Shown: positions 22,501 through 32,619 of the stretch, piece after piece
Position numbering within the stretch: the first letter of the stretch is position 1
Layout of the letters: each line of letters opens with the position of its first letter
NCBI GenBank assembly: GCA_036897485.1
Contig: JAYMTF010000625.1
Span: 1-32,619 of the forward strand
Origin: Pelargonium nanum
Lineage: Eukaryota; Streptophyta; Magnoliopsida; Geraniales; Geraniaceae
Direction: 5' to 3'
DNA: 32,619 nucleotides
Made by a program: the position numbers and the translations under genes
The notes under the pieces: generated by a model
Databases searched by the model: none
Told to the model about the DNA's origin: nothing
What the model saw: only the letters and a program-made list of their open reading frames with translations

Positions 22501-24132
22501 CTGACTCACACATAAGGCTGCTGGAAGTGGAACAAAATGAGCAATTGAATGCAAGAGAATAATAGATACTTATATCTCCAGGACAATATTTAGTTACATC
22601 ACATGACACATACGTGCTAATAGGGCTAGACATTCAAATGAGACACTAAAGTATAAGACACATAAATCACCTCTCTGTTTCTGTAAAGGCTTGTTGAACC
22701 TGCAAAGAATTTTGAAGTTAACAAGTAGGTAAAAGTTAGGCACAAGAGTAAATTTTACAGTTCATAGGTAATAGGAGATACATCTAAGGAATGAATAAAT
22801 AAACAAAAACATAAAAAATAAAAATAAAAATTAAAGGAATGTCGAGTTATGAATGTAAAAAAACATGTGAAAATACTAACCTTCAAAAGAAACTTGTTAA
22901 GTGCAACAAACTCTGATGACAAACAATATTAGGATTAGAAAGATAATTTGATATGAACTACAGAGTGAGGTTTTAAGCAGAAAACCATAAAATGAGCTTA
23001 CAATTATCGCACATGAATAAAAAAATAATCCAGGACACACGAATCCAGGCCACTAAGAAATATCAACTGGTTGTGATAAAATAAAATAAAAAAACAAGTA
23101 GTGGTGGAAATTACTCATGAAAATTACTCTTACATCATGAAAATTACTCTTACACTTGAGAATGATCAGACATGGATTTAATAATTATTAATCAAATCAC
23201 AATTTTTTTCATGTGGAATCTAGTTATCTCATACTTGGCCTCTCTCGAGAAGTGACTTTATTACTGAAAGAACACCATGGCACATCTTCACACATTAACC
23301 AACACACTGATTATTTGAACCCCTAATTATGTAGTTCACTACACCAATGTGTTTATTTGTTATGTAAAGCTGTTGGGATAGATGATTAGCTCTTGTCAGA
23401 CTGTCATACCCGTATTTGTGACTGTATATCATTATCCTTAATAATCATTTGGGAAGAATTTAGACATGAGTCTTCTTCTCCTGCCCTCCATAATATAAAC
23501 TAAAGAAAATCTAACTGAAAGGCATCTTTATGTTGCCTATATATAGCCCATTCACAACATTCCATACAGTGCAAAACAATAAATGTCCACTTAATAAAGG
23601 GGGTATGTTTGTTCATGAAACATTCAATTTCACATTTGAAAGTAACAGGATTGATACAAATTTCAAATGAAACCATAAAAACTGAAAATAAGTTTAATTG
23701 ACAATATTTCAAATCACACAAATATTATATTTACCTCCAAAGCTCATAGTACCATTCCTGTCAAAATCATACATCCTGCAACAACATCAGAACACAAAAA
23801 ACTTCACATTGCATGCATCAAATTGATGCCAAAGACTATATTCAGAGTTAGATAGACGTGAATTGCGAACCTGATCATTTGCTGGACGACTGAGTTAGAA
23901 AATTCTAGGTTTCCAACAGCAAGAGCACTCTGATCATAAAATAAAATAAAAACGTCATCGCCAATCGAAATGAGAAAATTTAGCAGAGAGATTTGAGGTC
24001 AAAAGGAAGGAAAATAATCGGAGATGGAGATGGCGAGAAGAAAAAAACCTTGAGCTGAGATGCGGAGATGCTTCCCGTTTTGTCCGAGTCAACTCGCTCG
24101 AACCACTCTCTCAGAATCGCACTGTTCTCCAT
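19548..24132 (-). CDS. Penta-EF-hand-like calcium-binding protein
   Basis: Ten coding exons, 24132-24049, 23929-23871, 23775-23735, 22912-22881, 22699-22671, 21886-21850, 21597-21541, 20652-20576, 19814-19741 and 19567-19548, total 510 nt and 169 residues with consistent phases. The first EF loop (15-26, DSDKTGSISASQ) lacks the usual final Glu. The second (51-62, DFDRNGTMSFGE) is canonical. A degenerate helix-loop lies near 86-97, a weak loop at 116-127 (DQKKDGKFRLDV), and a last pseudo-loop near 146-158 (DTAKEGRVSLDLN). Five EF units match the PEF (ALG-2/peflin-like) family. The Gly/Pro-rich N-terminal extension of animal ALG-2 is absent. The end FVYCTANCRI, built across the last splice, matches my memory of an Arabidopsis homologue (At2g27480 type). 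Likely a cytosolic calcium sensor that dimerises; the partner is unknown. Confidence 0.87.
19851..19882. repeat. (AG)n microsatellite in EF-hand intron 8
   Basis: A 32-bp AG/GA tract with one AC interruption, 37 bp upstream (in transcript sense) of the acceptor of coding exon 9. Read on the transcribed strand it is a CT-rich tract and may add to the polypyrimidine region. Confidence 0.85.
20653..21540 (-). other. EF-hand intron 7
   Basis: An 888-bp GT-AG intron, AT-rich. I see no gene or clear transposon termini in it. Confidence 0.7.
21689..21874. repeat. 93-bp tandem duplication overlapping EF-hand exon 6
   Basis: Copy A (21689-21781) and copy B (21782-21874) align at a fixed 93-bp offset without gaps. 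They share TCAGCATAACAGTGTAAACC, GAGGAATGAGAA and a decayed exon end. Copy B contains the last 25 bases of the real coding exon 6 and its GT donor. Copy A carries the equivalent at 21757-21781, with the donor GT changed to GG. Confidence 0.85.
21995..22253. mobile_element. Stowaway-like MITE in EF-hand intron 5
   Basis: A 259-bp element flanked by TA (21993-21994 and 22254-22255). The 5' end is CTCCGTCCGTCCCAAAATAA and the 3' end read inward is CTCCCTCCGTTAAAAATGAG. These are degenerate Stowaway-type termini, related to those of the element at 9335-9574. No coding capacity. The 3' side carries a duplicated inner-terminal segment. Confidence 0.8.
22913..23734 (-). other. EF-hand intron 3
   Basis: An 822-bp AT-rich intron. 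A minus-strand frame at 23500-23721 has no recognisable features and sits wholly inside it. I see no transposon. Confidence 0.7.
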
Positions 24133-24400
24133 TTTCAGAACTCTTGGGACACACAGACAAGCCAGTAGCTTCGTCTAGTTTAGTGTCGTGGCCTCAATTA
24201 AACACTCATACGACACCGTTCTGTTACCCTCTACAAGCTACGACATCGTTTCGTTTCGGGAAATAAACCGAAACAAACCTGGCTAATTAAACCCAGGCCC
24301 TTTGAGATCCAACTACTCTTTGAGTTGGTTGGGCCTAATTAAACCCATATTCAGATCCAACAATATATGCTGGTATTGGGCTTGTCCTCTATAGCAAGAG
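24133..24400. promoter_or_regulatory. Presumed promoter of the EF-hand gene
   Basis: DNA immediately upstream of the EF-hand ATG. It contains two site-II-type motifs, TGGGCC (24330-24335) and TGGGCT (24377-24382), common in promoters of broadly expressed plant genes. An imperfect direct repeat of TAATTAAACCC...AGATCCAAC (24284-24313 and 24336-24363) lies around the first of them. Assignment is by position and motif only. Confidence 0.45.
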
Positions 24401-26301
24401 CGCTCGATCAATGAGCTATTATGTATTTTCCCAGCTGGCGACGGGTTGTATATGCACTCCCACCCCATTTACCACTGAGCTGTCATTTAGTAACTTCAGC
24501 TGGCGATCCGGGTTGTTTCTCTCTTGATGATGGAGCTTATCCCCATCGTATCATATTTAGTATGCGGAGTTTGCTTCAATTTAGTACAATTGTAGTAGTG
24601 TAGTTTCATGTATGTTGTGTATTTTACAGTAGTGCTACGAGTCTTAAATATTGTACAAAATAATGTCTACTACACGTTAATTATTTTATCAATAAACTGA
24701 CCAAATTGTAATTCACCTAGTGCACACATAAAACATTAGTCCCTAAAATTAATTTGTTAGGAGATTATGACGGTATTGTATATATCTGAATCTTGTTCGT
24801 TTAAATTTAATTTTAAATCATTCCGACACATAAACTGTCACATCACAGTTTCCCAATATTTAAAACCTTATGGAGTTCTATATTAATTACCAGTAGAATA
24901 CAGATTTGTTAATTAATTGATTCATTGGATACCAGCACTCCAGTAGAGCACTAACAGGTCTGTGATCCATGGTTCATGGACATTAATACAGTTAGGCATA
25001 TATTGAGTAAAATATATATTTCTCCACTTTAATTCGGTCAAACACCATTAATTAATAAAGTAAATAAATTATAAAATCGTACACAGAACACCACCACCAC
25101 TGTAACCAACAAAATCTTATAATTAATTATACTAATTAAACAAAGTAATCGATGTTATGATTAAAGAAACACTTGTGGTGCACTCAATAATCATGTTGGC
25201 TCGGGAACATTTTTGTCAAAACGAAGTCACTGTTTTGTCAAATATGGTGATGATTTTGGCACAAGTTGCATGGTTCGATGCCATTTTTGTGCGAGACAAA
25301 GACAATATTTTGCTGGTCTACAGCTGGTCAAGACTTAAGAAGATGAAGTATATAGGTATGATCAGAATATGAATTATATATAGAAATTGAAGCTCAGTTT
25401 TGTGGATACATACATGGCCCCAGCAATAGCACCAGCAGGCAACTTGTGCTGGCACTGCCAATATATACTTGAAAATATCTAGAAACGAAAAGTAATAATG
25501 GTTGGTGAAGACAAAACCAGAGAGCTAGGACTTGACTTTGCAAGTTGTGCTCCTTGGTTTACGCTTGCACGGTGGAGGCAAGACAGGCCCGGGCAGATAC
25601 AGGCATGCATGTTAAAGTCTTAAAGATGGTTTTGTGCGTTACAGATACATGCATGATCATGAGTGTTTACGTACGCAATTAATTGGTGAAATGTGAGGTA
25701 TTATCAAGTCTATTTTATGGGGACAAGTAGATATTTTTTGTACACATGGGTTGTGAACTTGTGATTGTATCTTTATCTTAATTTTGGTACAAGTACCTTT
25801 CGAAGTTTACGACCTTTTTGTGCCAATTGTATACATATAGAGAGAGATTGAAATTAACGAGACGACGACATCTCATTAAAAATCTTGGATCTTTGGGCAA
25901 GTCGCTTTGCTACTACAAATTTACTTGGATGAGTATGGATGAAATTTAATAAAATGTCATCACCTCATTATTTAAGCTCAGACTAAACCACAAATTAGTT
26001 GGTTTCGATTACTTATTATATATATATGCAACGTGTGCATGCATGTTTGTGGGTTTGGTTTGGGGCATATGATATTTTAAGAAGGCGAAATGGTTCAGGT
26101 GCGTTTATGCGTGTTTTTCTTTATGCAGGCAACGTGATACATTTCTAACCTCAAGAAAATTAATTTGATGACCTAATTTTGAGCCGACAAAATGCCTTAA
26201 AACCATGAAGACGAGGTGGATAATAGTTGACCTACTTAATTGGTAAAGTCTGTCACATGAAGACATGTTAAATTAAAATTGGTTAACCGTCCTACAGACG
26301 A

Positions 26302-26350
26302 CACTACAAGAAAACTGCTTAACAGTGACGGAATCAGCTACAGACCAAAA
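26302..26350 (+). mobile_element. CACTA (En/Spm)-type terminus, remnant
   Basis: CACTACAAGAAAACTGC followed by a GTGACGGA and then GTCGTTGATCAACGATC, which resemble the terminal and subterminal repeats of plant CACTA transposons. I found no matching inverted end (TTCTTGTAGTG) in the window, so the element is truncated or its other end is too decayed to see. Confidence 0.55.
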
Positions 26351-26412
26351 AACGTCGTTGATCAACGATCATCAATATTCACAATTGTTTTCTTTGCCTA
26401 GCCGGTTTGATC

Positions 26413-26488
26413 CCAACAATGGAGACAATTACTACTACAAAATGAAGTTGATTTCATGAAGTTGGTTTAGTCCAACAATGGAGACAAT
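26413..26488. repeat. 17-bp direct repeat
   Basis: CCAACAATGGAGACAAT occurs at 26413-26429 and 26472-26488, each preceded by a GGTTT word. Spacing is 59 bp. It lies between the two CACTA-type ends and may belong to that element. Confidence 0.7.
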
Positions 26489-26840
26489 ATTATTGAGTGA
26501 TTTTTTTGGCAAGTTTGAGTTAACATACAGTCATACATGTGTGGATATGTTTTGAGTGGAAAAGTTTGCACTCATCTCTTGAAAATTGGATGCAATACTA
26601 TGTGAAATCTTCGTTGTTTTTTTCCTCTTTCTCAATCCCTATCCCATAGGTACGCCCTTTGAAATGTATACTTTTATTTGTGAGTGGAAACTTTTTTTTT
26701 ATGGATGAAACTATCTCATATGGCCAACAAATTGGCAAATGAAAATGACACTTTAAATATGTGGGTTTGTTTGAATCTTAGTGTGAAGAAGTTAATTTGC
26801 ACCCATTTATGCAAAGGCAAGATGCACATATAATTTCATG

Positions 26841-26880
26841 CACTACAAGAATTCACCATATATATTTGGTAGGGATTTTG
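26841..26880 (+). mobile_element. Second CACTA-type terminus, remnant
   Basis: CACTACAAGAATTCACC, the same conserved first nine bases as the terminus at 26302 and in the same orientation, 539 bp downstream. No inverted partner is seen. The subterminal sequence differs, so it is not a simple copy of the first. Confidence 0.45.
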
Positions 26881-29800
26881 CAACAGCCAGATGAAATTAC
26901 ATTGCGCACAAGCGCCTCAATTGCAAATTTGTGATGAAGTTGTGAGATAAACGGTGTATTTGAGGTGCTAAAATATACAGGTACACAATGCGTCAAAATT
27001 TTCATATACGTGGGAATTTTTACAAAAAAACTATGTCACAAAAAACTATGCATCTCCTTTTTTCAAAATAAAAAGCACATAGCTTCGTCGATCTAACTAG
27101 AAGCTAAGATATGACTACAAACAAGTTCAGAGCTATTTTATGCCTAGTTTTCTCCTACCACAGTCATGGTGAGATGGGAACATTTGGTCGTGCTTTTGTT
27201 GAATTTGGTCAACCGTCGACTATCTAGTCTCAACTTCAACATCACACATATTTGCCTTCCACTATCGCATTAATGAGCGAGAATTGAAAATGGCTTTTAT
27301 GAAATCATATTTGTTTTGTATGCTATATCAACACGACAATGCTAGATCATTTTGTGTGTGTTCAAACTACTTCTAGTATTGGTGCCAAAATTTGCAAACC
27401 GAAAACTTCAACAATTTGATTACAACAATAAAGTAAAGGGTATTGACTATTGAGGTAAGTGGAAAGTATTTTTGGGATGTTATCCTATCAATTTTTTTTC
27501 ATACACAAATCTTTGTTAGATTTTTTTTCAAATATGTCATTTTCAAGGTGGAGAAAAATAGAGAGCAATATGTGTAGTAAATAAGCTACACATGTTGTAT
27601 CTACGTAAGAGAATATATTATATGTCAGCATATTGTAACGCGAAATAATAAAATATGATAAGTAATAAAAGAGAGTTTCTTCTTTTCCCAATGATTACAC
27701 CACCACACAACGTGTTCAATAAATGTATAAGTTTGAGTTTGATATTCTAGAATATTAAAAAATATATATATGTTTTACGAGTCTGGATCTTCTATAAAAG
27801 AAAATAAAAATAAAAAATAAAAAGTCTGGATCATTATTGTAGATCTAGCATTTTGACCCATGTGATGTAACGTAGAGGACACAAACCATAATTTAAGTTC
27901 TGATAATCTTGCAAAAATATATAGTTGTAGTTTTAAAAGTTAAAAGATTTATTTAATATTGGCGAGGTGGTGTGGCATGCACATATGCTATTGATCTCTC
28001 TCATAATCTAATATCTAATGGAGTGAATGAAATGTATATGTGTACGTATGTGCATGACAGAATGAAAGTGTATCGAGTCACCTAAATTTATGTGGGTCAA
28101 ACATCAATACTACATAATTTTATGTTTGTAATCCATTAATGAATAAATAAAATTGAGTATTAGGGTTCATCGATCATCAAAGATAGTGAAGAAAAAGTAT
28201 AGCAGCGGCCACCAATTTTTCTCGAATCACTCTATGTGTGAACAATTTTCTCAAACTTTTGTGAGTGTAATGTGATGCAGCAGGGTTTCATGTAGTGTCT
28301 TCTTTTATATTTAAAATCTCATATAAGTTTTTTATAAAATGTAGAAAATGTAATGTCAAACTTATTCAAAATTACATCATCCTCAGTGTATCTTACTTAA
28401 CTATGAATAAACCGTTTCACAACTGATTTGGTCGATAAAAATTATGTAACATTCAATTAATTCAGGAGTTAAACGAAATCATCTCTAGTATAAATTAAAG
28501 GTCAAACAAATTAACGAACCATGCATGGAATGCACAGTACAAGTTTATTTTATGTATGAAACATACCAAAAATTTTACTTCTAATCAAGAATGCGAGTAC
28601 CGATATTTTGTTTGGTTGGCACCAACCTAATAAATATGAATTTTTTTCCATACATATAAACGGTGGTTAATAAAAATTTAGTTTTTGTTTTATTTACAGA
28701 TGCACATGCAGATGCAAAGTATTATTGTATTTATTTTTGCACGGTGCGCAGGATCTCATCTCCCACCTAAGATTTTCTGTCACACAATATATAAAAAGAA
28801 AAAAAAGGTGGGCTCAGTTCAATCCAAAAACAGTTAAGAAAGAGAATGAGACTTGGGTAGGACCCACCCACCCGATTTAGAACCATCAACAACGCATCAC
28901 GTGAAGACGCGTTGCACTGCGAAAATACCGCGTGAACCGACCCATGCAACACCACTCTCAGTAACCCGCGAAAAATACGTTACTTTACCGTTAATTCCAC
29001 TCCGCCAAAACCGCATCCAGATTTTTCTTTTATAAATTCTCATTGATACTCATAATTTGATTTTGACACGTGATTAGGGATATTTAGAAGAAAAATCAAT
29101 AGTTTTGCACAGTTAAAATTAAAAAAACGTCTAAACTTAAGTCGTTCACTCTACAAACTAGCTCAACTCAACCCACATGTCTAATAGATATACTAAGTTC
29201 AACCTAAGGATAACATATATATCCCCCAATTAAGATCATAAAAGATATAGTTAAATTTTGATCACTTGACCGACCTATTTTTTTAAATTTTTTTTTTCAA
29301 GTTAAAAAAAATACTTGTATGGTTAAGTGAAATAAATATTAAACATATTTTTGTGTATTTTTTTGTTTGATTATTTTACTTAACACAGTTTAATTAAGTT
29401 AAATTTATGCATACATACGCTCACTCGAAAAACTGGAAATTTTATAGAATATACCAGCCGCTCTCTCATTTTAGTTCAACCTAGTTTTTCTTTTAGTACA
29501 TTGTCGATTTTTTTATTGACTATGGTTCAGTTATATTTTTACATATTATGTTTAATTGAACAACATAAATTTAACATATTTGACTCTTTCGTTAGTTTCA
29601 TTACCACTACTAACTACTCTCATTCGATCCACCAGCAGACGTCTTGTTATCGTCTATGCCTTTACACCATGCTAGTATGTGGGAGTATGTGTATTACAAA
29701 TAAATTGATTATTTTCATAGATTTAAAATCACATTTTACTATTTGCATTAGTTCTATAGTTTGTTTAAACTACATATATAAAAGTTGCGGTATGTCTCCC

Positions 29801-30169
29801 ATTGTTAAAAGTTTTGCTCGTATTTCCAACTACATGACAATCAACAATTTTATAGGTTACCCAAATTAGAATATTTAGATTATGTCAGATCCGTTGCTAA
29901 TGAAATACGTAATTTGCCATATCTATATTTAAAAAAAATAAAATTATACATCATGTGCTGTACCGATCAATAGTGACTCCGAAATGAGGATCCAGAGAAT
30001 ACCGTTGCATTACTTTTACAAATATAACGTGTATATAAATATACAAATCTTCATAATATATAGTTTAGCACCATTATTATTAATCTTGGTATTTACATAA
30101 ACTCGCACCTCACATGCTGAGCCATCAGGACAAGCCAACGCCAACTGTGGTCTCTGAATTTATACATCA

Positions 30170-30186
30170 CTCTCTGTCTCTCTCTC
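30170..30186 (+). promoter_or_regulatory. CT-rich leader tract of the U-box gene
   Basis: A CTCTCTGTCTCTCTCTC run about 120 bp before the U-box ATG. Such pyrimidine patches are common near plant transcription starts and in 5' leaders. A weak TATA-like TTTATACA lies just before it. Both are inferred from position. Confidence 0.4.
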
Positions 30187-30303
30187 ACACAGAATCAGAA
30201 ACCAATTTCCGATTTGTATATATCGTCGCTACTCTCACTCCCTCCAACTTTACTTTCTCAGGAAAATCCATACATTTTCCCGGAATATTAATTTCCATTT
30301 TCG

Positions 30304-32619
30304 ATGGAGAGGCTGAGAGTGTTCGCGGAGGGAGCAGAGAAAGGGACTAACATTTTGACCTCATCTAACGGTAGAGATGACGACGACGTGGTTGAGGAGC
30401 TGATGGGAGTGATTGAGACCGTCGGATCTTACGCGGCGTACCGGAGGACGCAGAGGAAGGAGTGCTTGCATCTAGTGAGGAGGCTCAAGCTGCTCGTGCC
30501 GCTACTGGAGGAGATTCGGGAGCTTGACGCGGCGGTTCCGGCCGAGGATTTGTGTTGTTTGGAGAATTTGAGGAAGGCGCTTCTCTCGGCGAAGAAATTG
30601 CTCAAGACTTGTAACTGTGGAAGCAAAATTTATTTGGTGAGTGTTTCTGGATGTGTTTTTTTTTTTTTGTTTTGCTGTAATCAACTTTTTGTAATTTCGG
30701 TTCTGTTCTTAATTGTTGATGTTTTTGGTGTTTTCTTGTTCGTTTCGATTAGGCATTGGAAGGAGAGGCAGTGATGGGGATGTTTCATGCTATGTATGAC
30801 AAATTGAATGAGGCTTTAGATGATATGCCTTACGATGAGCTTGGAATCTCTGTGGAAGTCAAAGAACAGGTAATTTACTCACTATTCTTTCTCTTTTTGA
30901 TTTTAAAAGTAATATGTGAATTCAGTTAGTGATCGCTTATTTTGGTTAGATCTGTTGCAATGTTTTTTGTTTTAGTGGTTATGGATTTTCTGTGTTGTGA
31001 TTTCAATAGATTTGTAGATTTTGCCATTTTCTTGAGGGGTATGAAATTTCTGATTATTTTCACATTGAGCTTCTTGTTGTCAAGGTGTTTGTTAATGTTC
31101 TTATGAGAGAAAAGTGCCTTTGGGTTAATTTTTCATTCACTCACATTTCTCTTCCCCCCAATAAAAAGGGAATGTGATTCTCATTTGAAATTATTGAATG
31201 CCTTTAATAATGAGTTAATAATAGACACAACATATATGACCAACAATATTCTTATTCATATTCTTGTTTCCCATTCCCGTAAAATAAAAAATAACAATTG
31301 AAAAGCAATCTAACTAATATAAACTATAAAGATGGGGATGATAGCTTTTACAAAAACATAAATGCTAACCGTAAAATTTATGTTTCACAAACATTTTGTG
31401 GTTGAATGTAAAATTTGGTTATGTTAGACCAATATATAACATTAATGGAGAGTTTTCCCTGTCATTTTTAAAGTGAGCTCTTGTGTGAATGTGAATGTGT
31501 TCTATTTTCTTATTTTTGCATTACTTGTGTGATCTTATAATTAGTTGGATTCAGATTGAGCTAATGCGCAAGCAATTGAAAAGAGCAAAGAGGCGAACGG
31601 ATACACAAGATATGGAGCTAGCGATGGATATGATGGTTGTCTTCTCTAAAAAGGATGACCGGAATGCAGACAGCGCCATATTAGAAAGATTAGCAGTCAA
31701 GTTGGAACTACATACTCTAGCAGACCTGAAAGCCGAAACCATAGCTGTAAGAAAACTATATAAGCAGAGAAATGGTCAGAATTCTGAGAACATCCAGCAT
31801 GTCATAGAGCTTTTGGGAAAATTCAAACAAATTGCAGGGGTTGATGAGCCTAATGTGCTGGATGGTCCCCTTTCATCAAGGAGTCTGCAGAGGTGTCTAT
31901 CTTCATTAACTCCTCATGAATTTCTCTGCCCAATTACACTTGAGATCATGACAGATCCTGTTATTGTTGCAACTGGACAGGTAAATCTCTCATTTACCAT
32001 ATAGAATATAACCATTCACATCTCATGCCATGACAATTCTAATGGATATTTAATTTTCTCTGTCAACAACTATTATTTATACTGAGGAAAAGCAGTTGAC
32101 TGAAACAGTTGCTGTGTCAATGGAATAATATAATGTAATTTGTTGAAAGAGATTATCTGGAACCTAATTACTTTCTCGGAATTTATTTAGAAACTATTTT
32201 CTTGTAGGAGTAAGTTCTGCTATATACTTTTTTCTTAAGTGTTTGGAAATGGATGAATGTGAGTTTTATTAATTATTTCCATAAGAGTTTTTTCATATGT
32301 TGGTGGTTCTTGCTTCTTACAACAAATAAAATTTGCACTATTTGGAAACCTCTAGTGTGGTCTGCGTAATTTTTTTTTTTCAAAATGAGAAGTTCACTGT
32401 ATTACAAATTGCTTCACATTCTTTTACGGGACATAAAAGTAGTAATTTAGATGTGTGGCGTTATCTTTTCCTTTTCTAATGTATGGCTTGTCTTTACATA
32501 TCCTAATATATTCTTATGTTGTTCTATTAAAGACCTTTGTCCTTGAGTTTCGGCAAGAGTATTAGTTCTGCTCAAAATCAAATCCAAACCAAAAATTTGA
32601 GATTTATATATATATATAT
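30304..32619 (+). CDS. PUB15: U-box E3 ubiquitin ligase, PUB15-like (5' part, truncated by window end)
   Basis: Plant U-box E3 ligase that would pass ubiquitin from an E2 to substrates. Coding exons are 30304-30636, 30753-30869 and 31555-31980 (111, 39 and 142 codons, all phase 0), giving 292 residues to the end of exon 3. Residues about 27-190 form the U-box N-terminal domain, with blocks [27 protein letters not shown] and [20 protein letters not shown]. The U-box opens at about 269 with [25 protein letters not shown], and the rest is on the next exon, outside the window. ARM repeats are expected after it but cannot be seen. The exon break directly after the ATGQ is where I expect it in PUB genes. 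Assignment to PUB15 rather than PUB10-14 rests on remembered sequence similarity. The coordinates run to the window edge because the third intron is still open there. Confidence 0.88.
31981..32619 (+). other. U-box gene intron 3 (incomplete)
   Basis: Begins GTAAATCT and runs to the window edge without an acceptor followed by the expected U-box continuation (a TYE.. start). AT-rich, ending in a TA microsatellite at 32605-32619. No gene is seen in it. Confidence 0.75.
32605..32619. repeat. (TA)n microsatellite at window edge
   Basis: At least seven TA units running off the end of the window, inside the U-box gene intron. Confidence 0.8.

Larger units (their letters stand above)
24133..30303. 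other. Large gene-poor intergenic region
   Basis: About 6.2 kb with no frame I can support as a gene. All open frames are short (122 codons at most, 29501-29869) and made of AT-rich, low-complexity residues. It contains two CACTA-type transposon termini (26302 and 26841), a 17-bp repeat at 26413 and 26472, and many A/T tracts. The last few hundred bases should hold the promoter of the U-box gene. A tRNA-like D-arm word lies near 24391-24420 but no complete tRNA can be folded. Confidence 0.6.

Noticed and set aside
24391-24420. tRNA-like word (minus strand TAGCTCATTGATCGAGCGCTC)
   Set aside because: It resembles a D-arm, but no matching acceptor stem or T-arm with GTTCRA can be placed, so neither a tRNA nor a SINE can be supported.
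25157-25372. A 71-codon plus-strand frame
   Set aside because: No family resemblance, no neighbouring exons, and a length expected by chance.
29501-29869. A 122-codon open frame upstream of the U-box gene
   Set aside because: Composition is low-complexity (Ile, Phe, Tyr, Cys-rich) as expected from AT-rich DNA, with no motif or family resemblance.
1-32619. A co-functional gene cluster (LAZ1 cell-death protein, U-box ligase, calcium sensor, SLY1)
   Set aside because: The products act in unrelated compartments and pathways, spacing is large, and plant gene order of this kind is usually incidental.
1-32619. CRISPR arrays, operons, prophage or viral insertions
   Set aside because: The window is plant nuclear DNA with spliced genes. 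No spaced repeat array, polycistron or viral coding sequence is seen.

Overview
The window is nuclear DNA from a flowering plant, most likely a eudicot. Genes are split by AT-rich GT-AG introns. The products are plant-type (mitochondrial NAD-isocitrate dehydrogenase regulatory subunit, SLY1, a LAZ1/DUF300 protein, a PUB-type U-box protein). The non-coding DNA carries plant transposon remnants (Stowaway-like MITEs, a tRNA-derived SINE, CACTA-like ends). The species cannot be named from this sequence alone. All exon junctions were read by eye from reading frame, GT-AG signals and remembered family sequences, so individual borders may be off by a base or two.

Layout: (1) 484-3359, minus strand, four coding exons encode a complete 368-residue NAD-IDH regulatory subunit. 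(2) 5982-7982, minus strand, two coding exons encode a complete 620-residue Sec1/Munc18 protein SLY1; its first coding exon is only 31 bases. (3) 8321-11218, plus strand, six exons encode a 227-residue histidine-phosphatase (phosphoglycerate-mutase-like) protein, divergent from SLY1 across 338 bp. (4) 12309-17580, minus strand, eight coding exons encode a 482-residue LAZ1-type seven-transmembrane protein. (5) 19548-24132, minus strand, ten small coding exons encode a 169-residue penta-EF-hand-like calcium-binding protein. (6) 24133-30303 is about 6.2 kb with no supportable gene, only transposon ends and short repeats. (7) 30304 onward, plus strand, holds the first three exons (292 residues) of a U-box E3 ligase resembling PUB15; the window ends in its third intron, inside the U-box coding region.

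These are ordinary housekeeping, trafficking and signalling genes with no sign of a gene cluster, and I found no undescribed biological system. The best second-look items are small-scale: a 107-bp SINE with a perfect 10-bp target-site duplication just downstream of the EF-hand gene; a 93-bp tandem duplication that copied the end of an EF-hand exon and left a decayed exon copy with a dead donor site; two intronic Stowaway-like MITEs, one with a duplicated inner end; a fold-back element in the IDH intron; and the compact SLY1/phosphatase divergent promoter.
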